Below are positions 1 to 10,712 of a stretch of DNA of 64,000 nucleotides, piece after piece; position 1 is the stretch's first letter, and each line of letters begins with the position of its first letter. The notes beneath the pieces were generated by a model. The model was given only the letters and a program-made list of their open reading frames with translations, had not been told where the DNA came from and ran no database searches. The stretch spans positions 19,759 to 83,758 of the forward strand of contig UBKJ01000034.1 of NCBI GenBank assembly GCA_900465915.1. The letters run 5' to 3'. The stretch comes from Hyphomicrobiales bacterium. GTDB lineage: Bacteria; Pseudomonadota; Alphaproteobacteria; Rhizobiales; Rhizobiaceae. A program made the translations under genes and the position numbers.

Positions 1-1528
1 CGAAGGCCGCCCAGTCCTGAAACTCGTCCCACTCGCAGCGCTCGCGGATGAAGGCCTCGTCGAGAAGCCCTTCCGTCACGATCACATGCGCCAGCGCCGT
101 CAGCATCGCCACGTTGGTGCCGGGCCTGAGCGCGAGGTGATAGCTCGCCTCGACATGCGGCGTGCGCACCAGATCGATGCGGCGCGGATCGATGACGATC
201 AGCTTCGCGCCCTGCCGCAGCCGTTTCTTCAGCCGCGAGCCGAACACCGGATGGCCGTCGGTCGGGTTGGCCCCGATCACCACCACCACGTCGGTGTGCT
301 CGACGCTGTCGAAATCCTGCGTGCCGGCCGAGGTGCCGAAGGTCTGGCTGAGGCCGTAGCCGGTCGGCGAATGGCAGACGCGGGCGCAGGTATCGACATT
401 GTTGTTGCCCATGCCGGCGCGCACCAGCTTCTGCACCAGATAGGTTTCCTCATTGGTGCAGCGCGAGGAGGTGATGCCGCCGATGGCGCTCTTGCCGTAT
501 TGGTTCTGGATGCGGGAAAACTCGCTCGCCGCGCGCGCCAGCGCCTCGTCCCACGTGACTTCCCGCCACGGGTCGGTGATCTTCTCGCGGATCATCGGCT
601 TGAGAATGCGGTCGCGGTGGTTGGCGTAGCCATAGGCGAAGCGGCCCTTGACGCAGGAATGGCCGCGATTGGCCTTGCCGTCCTTGTAGGGCACCATGCG
701 CACCAGCTCCTCGCCGCGCATTTCCGCCTTGAACGAGCAGCCGACGCCGCAATAGGCGCAGGTCGTGATTTTGGAATGCTCGGGCTGGCCGATCTCGATC
801 ACCGATTTCTCGGTCAGCGTCGCGGTCGGGCAGGCCTGCACGCAGGCCCCGCAGGAGACGCATTCCGAGCCGAGGAAGCTTTCATGCATGCCCGGCGAAA
901 CGCGGCTGTCGAAGCCGCGTCCCTCGATGGTCAGCGCGAAGGTGCCCTGCACCTCCTCGCAGGCGCGCACGCAGCGCGAGCAGACGATGCACTTCGACGG
1001 ATCGTAGGTGAAATAGGGGTTGGACTCGTCCTTCGGCATGTAGCGCGCATTGAGCGCGCCGTCCTGACGCCCCGCCGGATAGACGTGGTTGCGCCCCTCA
1101 TAGCCGTAGCGCACGTCGCGCAGGCCCACCGCGCCCGCCATGTCCTGCAATTCGCAATCGCCATTGGCGGCGCAGGTGAGGCAGTCGAGCGGATGGTCGG
1201 AGATGTAAAGCTCCATCACGCCGCGGCGGATGTCCTTCAGCCGCGCGCTCTGGGTGTGGACGACGATGCCCTCCGCCACCGGCGTGGTGCAGGAGGCGGG
1301 CGTGCCGTTGCGGCCCTCGATCTCGATCAGGCAGAGACGGCAGGAGCCGTAGGCGTCCATCATGTCGGAGGCGCAGAGCTTCGGGATCGCGATGCCGCTT
1401 TCCATGGCCGCGCGCATGATGGAGGTGCCTTCCGGCACGGTGACGCGCTCGCCGTCGATGGTGAGCGTCACCTGTTTCTGCGCGCCGGAAGCGGGCGTGC
1501 CGTAGTCGATTTCGTGGATCAGCGACAT
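1..1528 (-). CDS. fdsA: NAD-dependent formate dehydrogenase, molybdenum catalytic subunit (partial)
   Basis: Oxidises formate to CO2 at a bis-MGD molybdenum centre and passes electrons through Fe-S clusters to the FdsBG diaphorase in the cytoplasm. About 509 N-terminal residues are visible; the rest lies beyond the left edge. In order: a 2Fe-2S domain (Cys52, 63, 66, 80), a His/Cys cluster motif near 112-125, two 4Fe-4S ferredoxin motifs (Cys180-190 and 223-233), a further CxxC cluster at 257-264, then the molybdopterin domain with the metal-ligand Cys385 in CARVCHSPTGYG, where some homologues have selenocysteine. The start has a strong upstream GGAGG and lies 9 bases after the fdsB stop, so it belongs to one operon. 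Usual family length is about 950 residues, so the truncation is only the window edge. Confidence 0.95.
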   Translation of the reverse strand, partial: MSLIHEIDYGTPASGAQKQVTLTIDGERVTVPEGTSIMRAAMESGIAIPKLCASDMMDAYGSCRLCLIEIEGRNGTPASCTTPVAEGIVVHTQSARLKDIRRGVMELYISDHPLDCLTCAANGDCELQDMAGAVGLRDVRYGYEGRNHVYPAGRQDGALNARYMPKDESNPYFTYDPSKCIVCSRCVRACEEVQGTFALTIEGRGFDSRVSPGMHESFLGSECVSCGACVQACPTATLTEKSVIEIGQPEHSKITTCAYCGVGCSFKAEMRGEELVRMVPYKDGKANRGHSCVKGRFAYGYANHRDRILKPMIREKITDPWREVTWDEALARAASEFSRIQNQYGKSAIGGITSSRCTNEETYLVQKLVRAGMGNNNVDTCARVCHSPTGYGLSQTFGTSAGTQDFDSVEHTDVVVVIGANPTDGHPVFGSRLKKRLRQGAKLIVIDPRRIDLVRTPHVEASYHLALRPGTNVAMLTALAHVIVTEGLLDEAFIRERCEWDEFQDWAAF

Positions 1529-1537
1529 GGGGGCCTC

Positions 1538-3090
<1,553 letters not shown>

Positions 3091-3094
<4 letters not shown>

Positions 3095-3564
3095 GACCGC
3101 ACCTGCGCGAGAAGTTCGTCGAGCCGCTCTTCGTCGAGCCGCCCGACGACTTCGCCGTCCAGCATGGCCGAGGGGGCGCAGGCGCAAAGGCCGAGGCAAT
3201 AGACCGGCTCCACCGTCACCGCGCCGTCGGCGGTCGTCTGGTGCCAGTCCACGCCCAGCGCCTTGCGCGCCCGTTCGGACAGCGCGTCGCCGCCCATCGA
3301 CTGACAGGCCTCCGCCCGGCAGAGCTTCAGCACATGCCGGCCCGCCGGCTTCTCGCGAAAGTCGTGATAGAAGGTGACGACGCCATGCACTTCGGCGCGG
3401 GAAATATTGAGCCGACCGGCGATCAGCGGCAAGGCTTCTCCCGGCACATAGCCGAAGTCTTCCTGTATGTCGTGCAGGATCGGAAGCAGCGGTCCTTCCG
3501 TTTCCTTGAAGCGATCGACAATTTCCAGGACCCGCTCGGCGGTTTCGGTACGCGTGCCTTGCAT
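3091..3564 (-). CDS. fdsG: NAD-dependent formate dehydrogenase, 2Fe-2S gamma subunit
   Basis: A 157-residue NuoE-like protein carrying one 2Fe-2S cluster (Cys82, Cys87, Cys123, Cys127) that relays electrons inside the FdsGBA diaphorase. It is the first gene of the formate dehydrogenase operon and overlaps fdsB by 4 bases. The start MQGTRTE is preferred over an upstream in-frame start 16 codons earlier because a GGGAGGG stretch sits about 10 bases in front of it and the length then matches the family. No FdsR-type LysR gene is seen upstream in this window. A pair of direct repeats lies 66-97 bases upstream of the start. Confidence 0.93.
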
Positions 3565-3629
3565 CGGCGCAATGGCCCTCCCTACAATCTCCCTTTTAAA
3601 ATAGCAGATCAAAACGCCGGGAGAAATTC

Positions 3630-3660
3630 AATACCGTCAAATATCCCTCTAATACCGTCA
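3630..3660 (-). promoter_or_regulatory. Direct repeat upstream of fdsG, candidate activator site
   Basis: The 10-mer AATACCGTCA (TGACGGTATT on the fds strand) occurs at 3630-3639 and again at 3651-3660, exactly 21 bases apart, so both copies face the same side of the helix. They sit 66-97 bases before the fdsG start, where an activator or response regulator would bind. The copy nearer the gene contains TTGACG, which could serve as a -35. The binding protein is unknown. Confidence 0.4.
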
Positions 3661-3808
3661 CGTCGCGCTTTGCGGAACGGCGCAGCGCGCGACCATCGGC
3701 GTCATGCCGCGGATATCCCAAATTTCAGGGAACGTCACGCCGCGGCAAGGCGCGGAGTGACTATCCGCGCCGTCAATTTGGCAAAAATGACCTGGCCAAG
3801 TCTTTCGC

Positions 3809-4843
3809 TCAACTTCGAGGCTTGATTGAAAACAGAGCGCCGGCGGCGACGATGAAAAGACCCAGGATCGCCAGTTGGGACGTGCTGGGAACGCCTATCA
3901 GGATCAGGACGTTGTTGACGAGCGTGATCAGGATAGCGCCAAGCAAGGTTCCAAGCACGGTGCCCGAACCGCCGGTGATGCGCGCGCCGCCGAGGATGAC
4001 GGCCGCGATGACTTCCAGCTCCGATCCGGCGAGATCGAACGGATTGGCGAGGCGGTTGCTGGCGACATGCATGACGCCGGCGACGCCGGCGAGCAAGCCG
4101 GCATAGGCGAAGACGAACACATGCACTTTGCGAAGGCTGTAACCGAGGCGCTCGGCGATGCCCGCATTGCCGCCGACCGCGAAAATGGCGCGGCCCATCA
4201 GCGTGCGATTGAGCAGCAACCATGTCACGACCGCGGCCGCGGCCAGCACGAGCACATAGGCCGGCAACGTGGAGACGGCGCCGTTGGCCGCTTCGTGCCG
4301 CAAGAGCGAAAGCTTGCCGAACGCATCCATCGACGCAGGGATGTTCATGAACAGGGCCGTACCGACGAAGGTCAGCAGGAAGCCGCGTATGACATATTGG
4401 GTGCCGATCGTGATGATCAGCGACGGCGTCTTCAACGTGCTGACCAGCAGGCCGTTTCCGGCGCCCAGCAAAGCGCCGCCGGCCGCCGCGACGAGAAAGA
4501 TCGGCAGCACCGGCATGTCGGGCGCGTAATTCGTGACCAGCATGGTTATGAGATACATGACGAAGGCCGCGATCGCCGTGAAGGATACGTCGAGGCCTCC
4601 CGCCGCAAGCACGACCAGCACGCCGAGCGCGAACAGTCCGCGCACGACCGTGGAGCGGGCCATGTCGAACAGGTTGGAGACCTGCCAGAAATCCGGATTG
4701 ATCGTCCCCACGACCACGCAGACGATGGCGATCAGGATTGCGGTGACCGCAGGCGGATGACGCACGAACCAGCGGGCCAGACGGTTGATCGCGCTTTCGC
4801 CTCTCGGCGCGGATATGGACGTAGCGGAGCCAATATCGGCCAT
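3809..4843 (-). CDS. CUT2-family sugar ABC transporter permease
   Basis: A 344-residue RbsC/LsrC-type inner-membrane permease with about eight to ten hydrophobic segments and the family motif around GARITGGSGTVLGT late in the protein. It is the last gene of a four-gene importer operon (permease, binding protein, ATPase, permease) on the minus strand; the ATPase stop is one base from its start. The nearby DhaK/DhaL genes suggest a small polyol or ketose as cargo, but this is inference from context. The other permease is at 7609-8595; the two probably form a heterodimeric channel. Confidence 0.9.
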   Translation of the reverse strand: MADIGSATSISAPRGESAINRLARWFVRHPPAVTAILIAIVCVVVGTINPDFWQVSNLFDMARSTVVRGLFALGVLVVLAAGGLDVSFTAIAAFVMYLITMLVTNYAPDMPVLPIFLVAAAGGALLGAGNGLLVSTLKTPSLIITIGTQYVIRGFLLTFVGTALFMNIPASMDAFGKLSLLRHEAANGAVSTLPAYVLVLAAAAVVTWLLLNRTLMGRAIFAVGGNAGIAERLGYSLRKVHVFVFAYAGLLAGVAGVMHVASNRLANPFDLAGSELEVIAAVILGGARITGGSGTVLGTLLGAILITLVNNVLILIGVPSTSQLAILGLFIVAAGALFSIKPRS

Positions 4844-4844
4844 C

Positions 4845-6434
4845 TCAATTGTCTCCCTGACTGTCTTCGGCCGTCATGGACCGATATAGAACGTCTTCTT
4901 CAAGGTTTTCGGCCGGGAATATGTCGGCGATCCTTCCCTTGCGCATGACCATGACCCGGTCGCAGTTCTGCAGCAATTCCGGCAGGTCGTCGCTGATGAT
5001 GATGACGCCCATCCCCTCGCCCGCCAGCCGTTGGATGATGCGGAAAATCGTATCCTTCGACCCGACGTCGACGCCCACGGTCGGGCCGTGCAGAATGAGC
5101 AGGCTCGGATTGATGGTGAGCCAGCGGCCGATCAGCACGCGTTGCTGATTGCCGCCCGACAGCGAGGTGACAGGATTGTCGATATCGGGCGTGGCGACCT
5201 GAAGATCGTCGACCGTCTTTTGCGCCAGCGTACGGGCGCGGCGGCTGTCGATGAAGCCGAAGGCGCCGCGTAAACGATCGAGCACCGCCATGACGATGTT
5301 CTCGCTGATCGACTTCTCCAGGAAAAGACCTTCCGACAGCCGGTCTTCCGGAACGTAGCCGACGCCGGCCTCGATCGCCGCGGCGGGTGACGTGAGATTC
5401 ACCGTCTTGCCGGCCAGCGTGATCTTTCCACGCTCCGCCGTCATCACGCCGGCCAGCGTCAGGGCGAGTTCGTTGCGGCCGGAATCCAGCAGCCCCGTAA
5501 CGCCAAAGACTTCGCCTTGCGCAACATCGAAGGAGACACCGTCGAAGCCTCGCGCGCCGAGATTTTCGACGGCGAGAAGCCTTTCGCCGCTGGGCGGCTC
5601 AGACCGATAGCGCTTGTCGTCGAGCTCCTTGCCCGTCATCCAGAAGGCGAGCTGCGTCTTGGATTGCTCGGCGACGTCGCATTCAGTGATCTTCAGGCCA
5701 TCGCGCATGATAATGGCCCGGCCGCCGATCGCCTTGCATTCGTCGAGCTTGTGGGTGACGAACAACACCGAAACGCCGTTTTCATGCAGGCCGCGCACGA
5801 CACGGATCAGATTGTCGACCTCGCGGCGCGTCAGCGCGGTGGTCGGTTCGTCCATGATGACGAGGCCGGCGTCGGAGGCGATGGCCCGCGCGATCGCGAT
5901 GAGTTGGCGAGTGGCGATGGGCAATTGCTCGACCGGCGTCGAAAGGAAATAAGGATCGGTCGGCAGTCCCACCGCAGTCAGCGCCTTGACGGCGGTCTCA
6001 CGCAGCGCCTTCCGGTCGAGCGGCCGCGCAAGACGGCCGCTTGAGGCCACGAGTTGGCGGGCCAGAGCGACATTCTCCTCGGCGCTGAGATTCGGCAGCA
6101 GGGACAAATCCTGATAGACTGTCTCGATGCCCGCAGCCAGGGCGCCGATCGGATCCAGGCTGTCGATTTTTTTGCCATTGATGATGAGTTCGCCGCCGTC
6201 GGCGGGCTGGGCGCCGGAGATGATCTTGATGAGCGTGCTTTTGCCGCAGCCGTTTTCCCCCATCAGGTGATAGGTGCGGCCCCGCTCGATGGTGAAACTG
6301 ACGCCCTTGAGCGCGCGCACGCCGCCAAAGCGCTTTTGCAGATCCCTGACTTCGAGAAAGGGCGTCGCGGACGCGGAGCCCGGCTGGCTCGCGGCGGGAC
6401 TGGGCTGGGATGCGCTGCTTTGGGACATGGACAT
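4845..6434 (-). CDS. CUT2-family sugar ABC transporter ATP-binding protein
   Basis: A 529-residue double ATPase of the RbsA/MglA type. The first half has the Walker A site MGENGCGKST and Walker B VIMDEPTTAL. The second half has the degenerate nucleotide site usual for this family, the signature LSGGNQQRVLIGRW, and a glycine-rich GVDVGSKDTIF segment. It powers import by the two flanking permeases. The gene is 84 bases downstream of the binding-protein gene, and that gap holds two GC-rich hairpins that may set different expression levels for the two genes. Confidence 0.92.
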   Translation of the reverse strand: MSMSQSSASQPSPAASQPGSASATPFLEVRDLQKRFGGVRALKGVSFTIERGRTYHLMGENGCGKSTLIKIISGAQPADGGELIINGKKIDSLDPIGALAAGIETVYQDLSLLPNLSAEENVALARQLVASSGRLARPLDRKALRETAVKALTAVGLPTDPYFLSTPVEQLPIATRQLIAIARAIASDAGLVIMDEPTTALTRREVDNLIRVVRGLHENGVSVLFVTHKLDECKAIGGRAIIMRDGLKITECDVAEQSKTQLAFWMTGKELDDKRYRSEPPSGERLLAVENLGARGFDGVSFDVAQGEVFGVTGLLDSGRNELALTLAGVMTAERGKITLAGKTVNLTSPAAAIEAGVGYVPEDRLSEGLFLEKSISENIVMAVLDRLRGAFGFIDSRRARTLAQKTVDDLQVATPDIDNPVTSLSGGNQQRVLIGRWLTINPSLLILHGPTVGVDVGSKDTIFRIIQRLAGEGMGVIIISDDLPELLQNCDRVMVMRKGRIADIFPAENLEEDVLYRSMTAEDSQGDN

Positions 6435-6455
6435 CGTTCCGGTTTTCGCTATGGA

Positions 6456-6498
6456 CGCCGGCGGCTAAGCCGCCGGCGGATGGGCGGCTGGGCCGCCC
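6456..6498 (-). promoter_or_regulatory. Two stem-loops between binding-protein and ATPase genes
   Basis: 6456-6478 is an inverted repeat with 10-base arms (CGCCGGCGGC) and a TAA loop. 6482-6498 is a second one with 7-base arms (GGGCGGC) and a 3-base loop. Neither is followed by a clear T-run on the minus strand, so mRNA 3'-end protection or partial attenuation after the binding-protein gene is more likely than full termination. Confidence 0.55.
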
Positions 6499-6518
6499 TG
6501 TCAAAAATCCGATCCGGC

Positions 6519-7520
6519 TTAGAACGGATAGTTTTTGTAGTTCGACTTGTCGACGTCGACCCAAGCCTCGCCGACCACGATGACGCCCTTGCCGGGGCCC
6601 TTCTTGACCTTGACCTTGTTGTAGCCCGGCACGCCGAGATCCATGCCGTCGGTGATTTCCTTGCCCTGGAGGACGAGGTCGGCCACCTTGTTCATGACGT
6701 AGCCGGCGTCCTTAGGATCCCAGAACGAGATGCTCTGCACTGCGCCGGATTCGAGATATTTCGCGGTGTCCTTGGGCAGGCCAAGGCCGACGACGCAGAC
6801 CTTGCCGACGAGGCCGGCTTCCTCGACCGCACGACCGATGCCGATCACGTCGATGGCGGAGCCGCCCTGGAAGCCCTTGATGTCGGGATATTTGCGCAGG
6901 ATTTCACGCGCCTTCTCGTAGGCCTTGTTGGCGTCGTTGAAGGATTCGTTCTTCGGCGAGACCAGCTCCATGCCTGGATACTGTTTGGCGTTCTCAGCGC
7001 CGCCGTCGGCCCACTGCACATGAGTCAGACTGCCAAGCGAGCCGACGAAGGACGTCCACTTGCCGGTCTTGGCCATGCAGTTGGCGAGCTTTTCATTGAA
7101 GCGCGCGCCGAAGACCTTGTTGTCGAAGGCTTCGATGTCGACCTGCGTATTCTTGAGATTGTCGGCCTCGTGGGTGATGACCTTGATGCCGCGGCCCATG
7201 GCCCGCTTCAGAACGCCTTCCAGCGCCGACGGATCCATCGGCACCACGGCGAGGGCGCTGACGTTCTTGGCGACGAGATCCTCGATCAGGCGAAGCTGCT
7301 GAGCGGAGTCCGCCTTGGCGGGACCGACTTCGCTGGTCTTCACCTTGGGATTGTCCTTGCCATAGGCGGCGACGCCTTCCGCCATGCGGGTGAACCAGTT
7401 TTCGCCGGTCACCTTGACCACCGTCACGATGGACGGCGTATCTTCAGCCATCACGGTCTGAGCCGCGCAGAGCGCGCCGATGGCGACGGTGCAGGCTGCG
7501 ACTTTCTTGTAAAAAGACAT
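6519..7520 (-). CDS. CUT2-family periplasmic sugar-binding protein
   Basis: A 333-residue periplasmic binding protein of the RbsB/LsrB/RhaS fold, with a Sec signal peptide at about residues 1-25 ending AQTVMA. The mature part shows the type I two-lobe pattern, including AVVPMDPSALEGVLKRA and a late GVPGYNKV segment. A GAGGAAA ribosome site precedes the start. It delivers substrate to the flanking permeases. The ligand cannot be read from sequence; its regulator and kinase neighbours point to a short-chain polyol, ketotetrose or dihydroxyacetone-like compound (inference). Overall it resembles autoinducer-2 and rhamnose binding proteins, which share this subfamily. Confidence 0.9.
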   Translation of the reverse strand: MSFYKKVAACTVAIGALCAAQTVMAEDTPSIVTVVKVTGENWFTRMAEGVAAYGKDNPKVKTSEVGPAKADSAQQLRLIEDLVAKNVSALAVVPMDPSALEGVLKRAMGRGIKVITHEADNLKNTQVDIEAFDNKVFGARFNEKLANCMAKTGKWTSFVGSLGSLTHVQWADGGAENAKQYPGMELVSPKNESFNDANKAYEKAREILRKYPDIKGFQGGSAIDVIGIGRAVEEAGLVGKVCVVGLGLPKDTAKYLESGAVQSISFWDPKDAGYVMNKVADLVLQGKEITDGMDLGVPGYNKVKVKKGPGKGVIVVGEAWVDVDKSNYKNYPF

Positions 7521-7608
7521 AAGCGTTTCCTCACTTTGGTTGTTATGTTCGTTGCCCCGATGAAGGCGCCGGCGGCGAGGGCGTTGCGCCGCCAGCTACG
7601 CCGCGACT

Positions 7609-8595
7609 TCAGCTTCGCGAAGGAAGGAAGGGCCGCAGATCGAACCGCGAGATCGCAAGGAAGAAGAGGAGCAACAGGCCCCAGGCGCAATCGCGGAAGA
7701 AGTTGGAGATATCCATGAAATTGAACAGGCTCGACAGCATCTGCAACGCGGTGGCCGACAGCGCCACGCAGATGACGCGGCCATAGCCGCCATCGGGCCG
7801 CACGCCGGCCATGACGACGATCAGGATGGCGATCAGCACATAGGACGAGCCGTAGTCCCATTTCACGCTCGACGTGCGCGCGGCGATGATGACGCCGGCG
7901 ACCGAGGCCAACACGCCGCAGATCGTGTAGGTGAGGAATAGCATGCGGCGTTGCGGAATGCCGGCGTAGCGGGCCGCCTTGGCGTTGCTGCCCATCAGAT
8001 AGAGCTTGAAGCCGAAGGGCGTGTAACGCAGAACCACGCCTAGCGCGATCGCGATGGCCACGAACAGGGCGAAGCACATGGGCACGCCCAGCACCGGCGT
8101 ATTGCCGAAATCGTCCAGCGGCTCGATATAGCCTAGGCCGACGGCGGAGCCGTTGGTGAGAATGACGGCGACGCCGGTGAAGAAAAGCTGCGTGCCGAGC
8201 GTAGCGATGATCGGAGTCAATCCGGCGAAGGCGATCAGCGCGCCGTTGATCATGCCGCCCAGAAGACCGACGAGGAGCGCGATAGCCGCGAAAAGCCAGG
8301 TGAAGGCCATCGGATGGTCATCCACCGAAATCCAGTCGCGCATCAGCAGGAAGGCGGCGACGCCGGAAAGATTGGCCAGCGCGATGCCCGACAGATCGAT
8401 CCCGCCATTGCCGGCGACCATGGCGAGCATGACGCCGATCGCCAAGAGGGCCAGTTCCGGAACCTGCGCCGACATGGACTGAAAATTATAGAGGCTGAAA
8501 AAAGTGCCGCCGACGAAAATGACGCCGACCGCCACGGCCAGAGCGTTCGCCAGCACGAGAAAATTCAGCTGCCGATCCGCAAACGCATGCTTCAT
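7609..8595 (-). CDS. CUT2-family sugar ABC transporter permease
   Basis: A 328-residue RbsC-type permease and first gene of the importer operon. The start MKHAFADRQL is chosen because GGAGGAGG lies 6-8 bases upstream; the open frame reaches 39 codons further into sequence that looks untranslated. Hydrophobic segments run through the whole length. Motifs typical of the family include GNGGIDLSG near residue 70. It faces the divergent dhaK gene across a 357-base regulatory gap, so importer and kinases are probably co-regulated. Confidence 0.9.
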   Translation of the reverse strand: MKHAFADRQLNFLVLANALAVAVGVIFVGGTFFSLYNFQSMSAQVPELALLAIGVMLAMVAGNGGIDLSGIALANLSGVAAFLLMRDWISVDDHPMAFTWLFAAIALLVGLLGGMINGALIAFAGLTPIIATLGTQLFFTGVAVILTNGSAVGLGYIEPLDDFGNTPVLGVPMCFALFVAIAIALGVVLRYTPFGFKLYLMGSNAKAARYAGIPQRRMLFLTYTICGVLASVAGVIIAARTSSVKWDYGSSYVLIAILIVVMAGVRPDGGYGRVICVALSATALQMLSSLFNFMDISNFFRDCAWGLLLLFFLAISRFDLRPFLPSRS

Positions 8596-8952
8596 CTTCA
8601 ACCTCCTCCGACCCGACGGGTCCGATCCCACATGGGACGCGGGAATAGGCCATCGCATTGATATAAAATGGCAAAATCGGAAAAGTGCGCCTCCCGTACT
8701 CCTCCGATGCAATTAACCTTACAAGCAATATTGACATTTGTCGATAGGTGATCGAATTATGTAAAAATAAAGTTGCCGCCATCATGAGATCGTGCGGGAG
8801 GAGATATCAACTGAACGCGCCCGCATAGCCGCGAGCTTTCGCTGACCGAGGCGCTCGGCCCCGCGGCCTGTGTCATTTCGTGCACTAACAAACATCTGGA
8901 TTCGACGGCACGCTGCCCGTGCCTCGCCTCGATCGAAGCAGGAGGAACCGCC
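8596..8952. promoter_or_regulatory. Divergent control region between sugar importer and dhaK
   Basis: A 357-base gap without a credible gene. On the plus strand TTGACA at 8731-8736 and AATTAT at 8755-8760 (18-base spacer) form a candidate dhaK promoter. Near the importer start are two small inverted repeats, GACCC-GAC-GGGTC at 8610-8622 and TCCCA-CA-TGGGA at 8626-8637, both in its presumed leader. They may be regulator sites or leader hairpins. The rest shows nothing clear. Confidence 0.45.
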
Positions 8953-9945
8953 ATGCAGCGTTTTATCAATGACCCGGATCTTGTGGTCGAAGATACGGTG
9001 AAGGGTTTTGTAAAAGCGCATTCCGACATCGTGCGCCTGGCCGAGAACCCGCGCGTCATCGCCGCCAAAGACGCGCCGACCGCCGGCAAGGTCGGCGTGG
9101 TGACGGGCGGCGGCTCCGGCCACGAGCCGGCCTTCATCGGCTATACCGGCAAGAACATGCTCGACGCCGTGGCCGTGGGCGAATTGTTCTCGTCCCCCAC
9201 CGCCAAGAGCTTCCACGACGCCATCCGCGAGGCCAATGGCGGCAAGGGCGTGGTCGTGCTCTACGGCAATTACGCCGGCGACAACATGAACGTGAAGATG
9301 GCGACCCGCCTCGCCGCCAAGGACGGGATCGAGGTGGCCACCGTCGTCGCCAACGACGACGTCTGCTCCGCCCCGGCCACGGAGCGCGAGAAGCGCCGCG
9401 GCGTCGCGGGCGAGATCTTCATGTGGAAGGTCGGCGGTGCCAAGGCCGCCGCCGGCGCGTCGCTGGAGGAAGTGCGCGCCACAGCCCAGAAGGCGATCGA
9501 CAATTGCCGCTCCATCGGCGTCGGCCTCGGCCCCTGCACCCTGCCCGCCGTCGGCCACCCGAATTTCCAGATCGAGCCGGGCACGATGGAGGTCGGCATC
9601 GGCCATCACGGCGAGCCGGGCGTGCGCGTCGAGCCGCTGAAGACGGCGGCCGAAGTGGCGCGCGACATGTGCCAGATCGTGCTCGACGACCATGACCTGC
9701 CGGCCGGGACGGAAGTCGCCGTGCTGGTGTCGGGCCTGGGCGCAACGCCGCTCAACGAACTCTACATCCTCAACGACACGATCGAATCCGAGATCGCCGG
9801 GCGCGGCCTCAAGATCCACCGCACCTATATCGGTAATTACTTCACCTCGCTGGAGATGGTCGGCGCGACGCTGACCGTCTTGGCGCTCGACGCGGAACTG
9901 AAGGCGCTGCTCGACGTGGAAGCGCGCTGCACGACGATTTTGTAA
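8953..9945 (+). CDS. dhaK: Dihydroxyacetone kinase-type subunit DhaK (stand-alone)
   Basis: A 330-residue DhaK-domain protein that binds a small ketose as a hemiaminal on a histidine for phosphorylation by DhaL. The substrate-loop motif GGGSGHEP is at residues 52-59. The acid/base Asp110 is in GNYAGD. The covalent-binding histidine is His219 in GHHGEPG, by alignment with the fusion protein downstream. An AGGAGG site precedes the start. dhaL follows after 11 bases, and no PTS-type DhaM is present in the window, so an ATP-dependent DhaKL kinase is likely. Related proteins in tetritol and apiose pathways act on erythrulose-like sugars, so the substrate need not be dihydroxyacetone. Confidence 0.9.
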   Translation: MQRFINDPDLVVEDTVKGFVKAHSDIVRLAENPRVIAAKDAPTAGKVGVVTGGGSGHEPAFIGYTGKNMLDAVAVGELFSSPTAKSFHDAIREANGGKGVVVLYGNYAGDNMNVKMATRLAAKDGIEVATVVANDDVCSAPATEREKRRGVAGEIFMWKVGGAKAAAGASLEEVRATAQKAIDNCRSIGVGLGPCTLPAVGHPNFQIEPGTMEVGIGHHGEPGVRVEPLKTAAEVARDMCQIVLDDHDLPAGTEVAVLVSGLGATPLNELYILNDTIESEIAGRGLKIHRTYIGNYFTSLEMVGATLTVLALDAELKALLDVEARCTTIL

Positions 9946-9956
9946 GGAGACTGGCG

Positions 9957-10598
9957 ATGCAGAAACTGAACAACGCCGGGGCCGGCGACATCGTCCTCGC
10001 CATGGCCGACCGGATCGTCGAGAACCGCGCCTATCTGAGCGAGATCGACGGCAAGATCGGCGACGGCGACCATGGCGTCAACATGGCCAAGGGCTTCAAC
10101 ATGGCCGCCGAGCGGCTCAAAGGCCAGGGCAAGTCGCTTGCGGCCTCCCTCGACGCGCTCGGCACGGTGCTGATGACCGAGATCGGCGGCTCGATGGGCC
10201 CGCTCTACGGGGTGATGTTCACCGAATTCGCCGAGAAGATCGAGGGCGTCGGCGAGATCGACGCCGCAGCCTTCAGCCGCATGCTGCATGCGGGGCTGGA
10301 AGGCGTGCAGTCGATCGGCTCGGCCAAGGTGGGCGACAAGACGCTGCTCGACACTTTCGTCCCGGCGGTGGAGGCCTTCGACGCGGCCAACGCCTCCGGC
10401 AAGTCCTTCGCCGAGGCGCTCGACGTGCTGGTCGAGGCGGCCGAGAAGGGCCGCGATTCCACCATCGACCTGGTGGCGAAGATCGGCCGCGCCAGCCGGC
10501 TGGGCGAGCGCTCGCGCGGCGTGCTGGACGCGGGCGCCACCTCCTGCGCCCTCATCCTCAAGGAGCTGGCGCAGGGCGCCAAGGCCCGGCTGGGCTGA
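9957..10598 (+). CDS. dhaL: Dihydroxyacetone kinase-type nucleotide-binding subunit DhaL
   Basis: A 213-residue DhaL-domain protein that holds the nucleotide and transfers phosphate to the ketose on DhaK. The metal/nucleotide motif is intact: Asp31, Asp36, Asp38 and His39 in DGKIGDGDHG. Later SARLGERSRGVLDAGA-type sequence matches the conserved end of the family. An AAGGAGA site lies just upstream, and the gene is 11 bases behind dhaK, so they are co-transcribed. It pairs with the stand-alone DhaK; whether it also serves the fused DhaK downstream is open. Confidence 0.9.
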   Translation: MQKLNNAGAGDIVLAMADRIVENRAYLSEIDGKIGDGDHGVNMAKGFNMAAERLKGQGKSLAASLDALGTVLMTEIGGSMGPLYGVMFTEFAEKIEGVGEIDAAAFSRMLHAGLEGVQSIGSAKVGDKTLLDTFVPAVEAFDAANASGKSFAEALDVLVEAAEKGRDSTIDLVAKIGRASRLGERSRGVLDAGATSCALILKELAQGAKARLG

Positions 10599-10642
10599 AT
10601 GCGGGCATGGGGCGCGGCTTCGGCCGCTTCCCTACCCGGCCT

Positions 10643-10687
10643 TTGACAAACCGGACAGGGCCATTGTAGTGCGGACCATGCGGTCCG
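10643..10687 (+). promoter_or_regulatory. Promoter and candidate auto-operator of the SorC-DhaK gene
   Basis: TTGACA at 10643-10648 and TGTAGT at 10665-10670 (16-base spacer) make a reasonable sigma-70 promoter. Directly after it, at 10672-10687, is the inverted repeat CGGACC-ATGC-GGTCCG, which would overlap the transcription start. This is a typical place for a repressor to act, and the next gene encodes a SorC-family regulator, so autoregulation is a reasonable guess. Confidence 0.45.
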
Positions 10688-10712
10688 ATGCGCGGCCGGA
10701 AAACGGAGGGCG

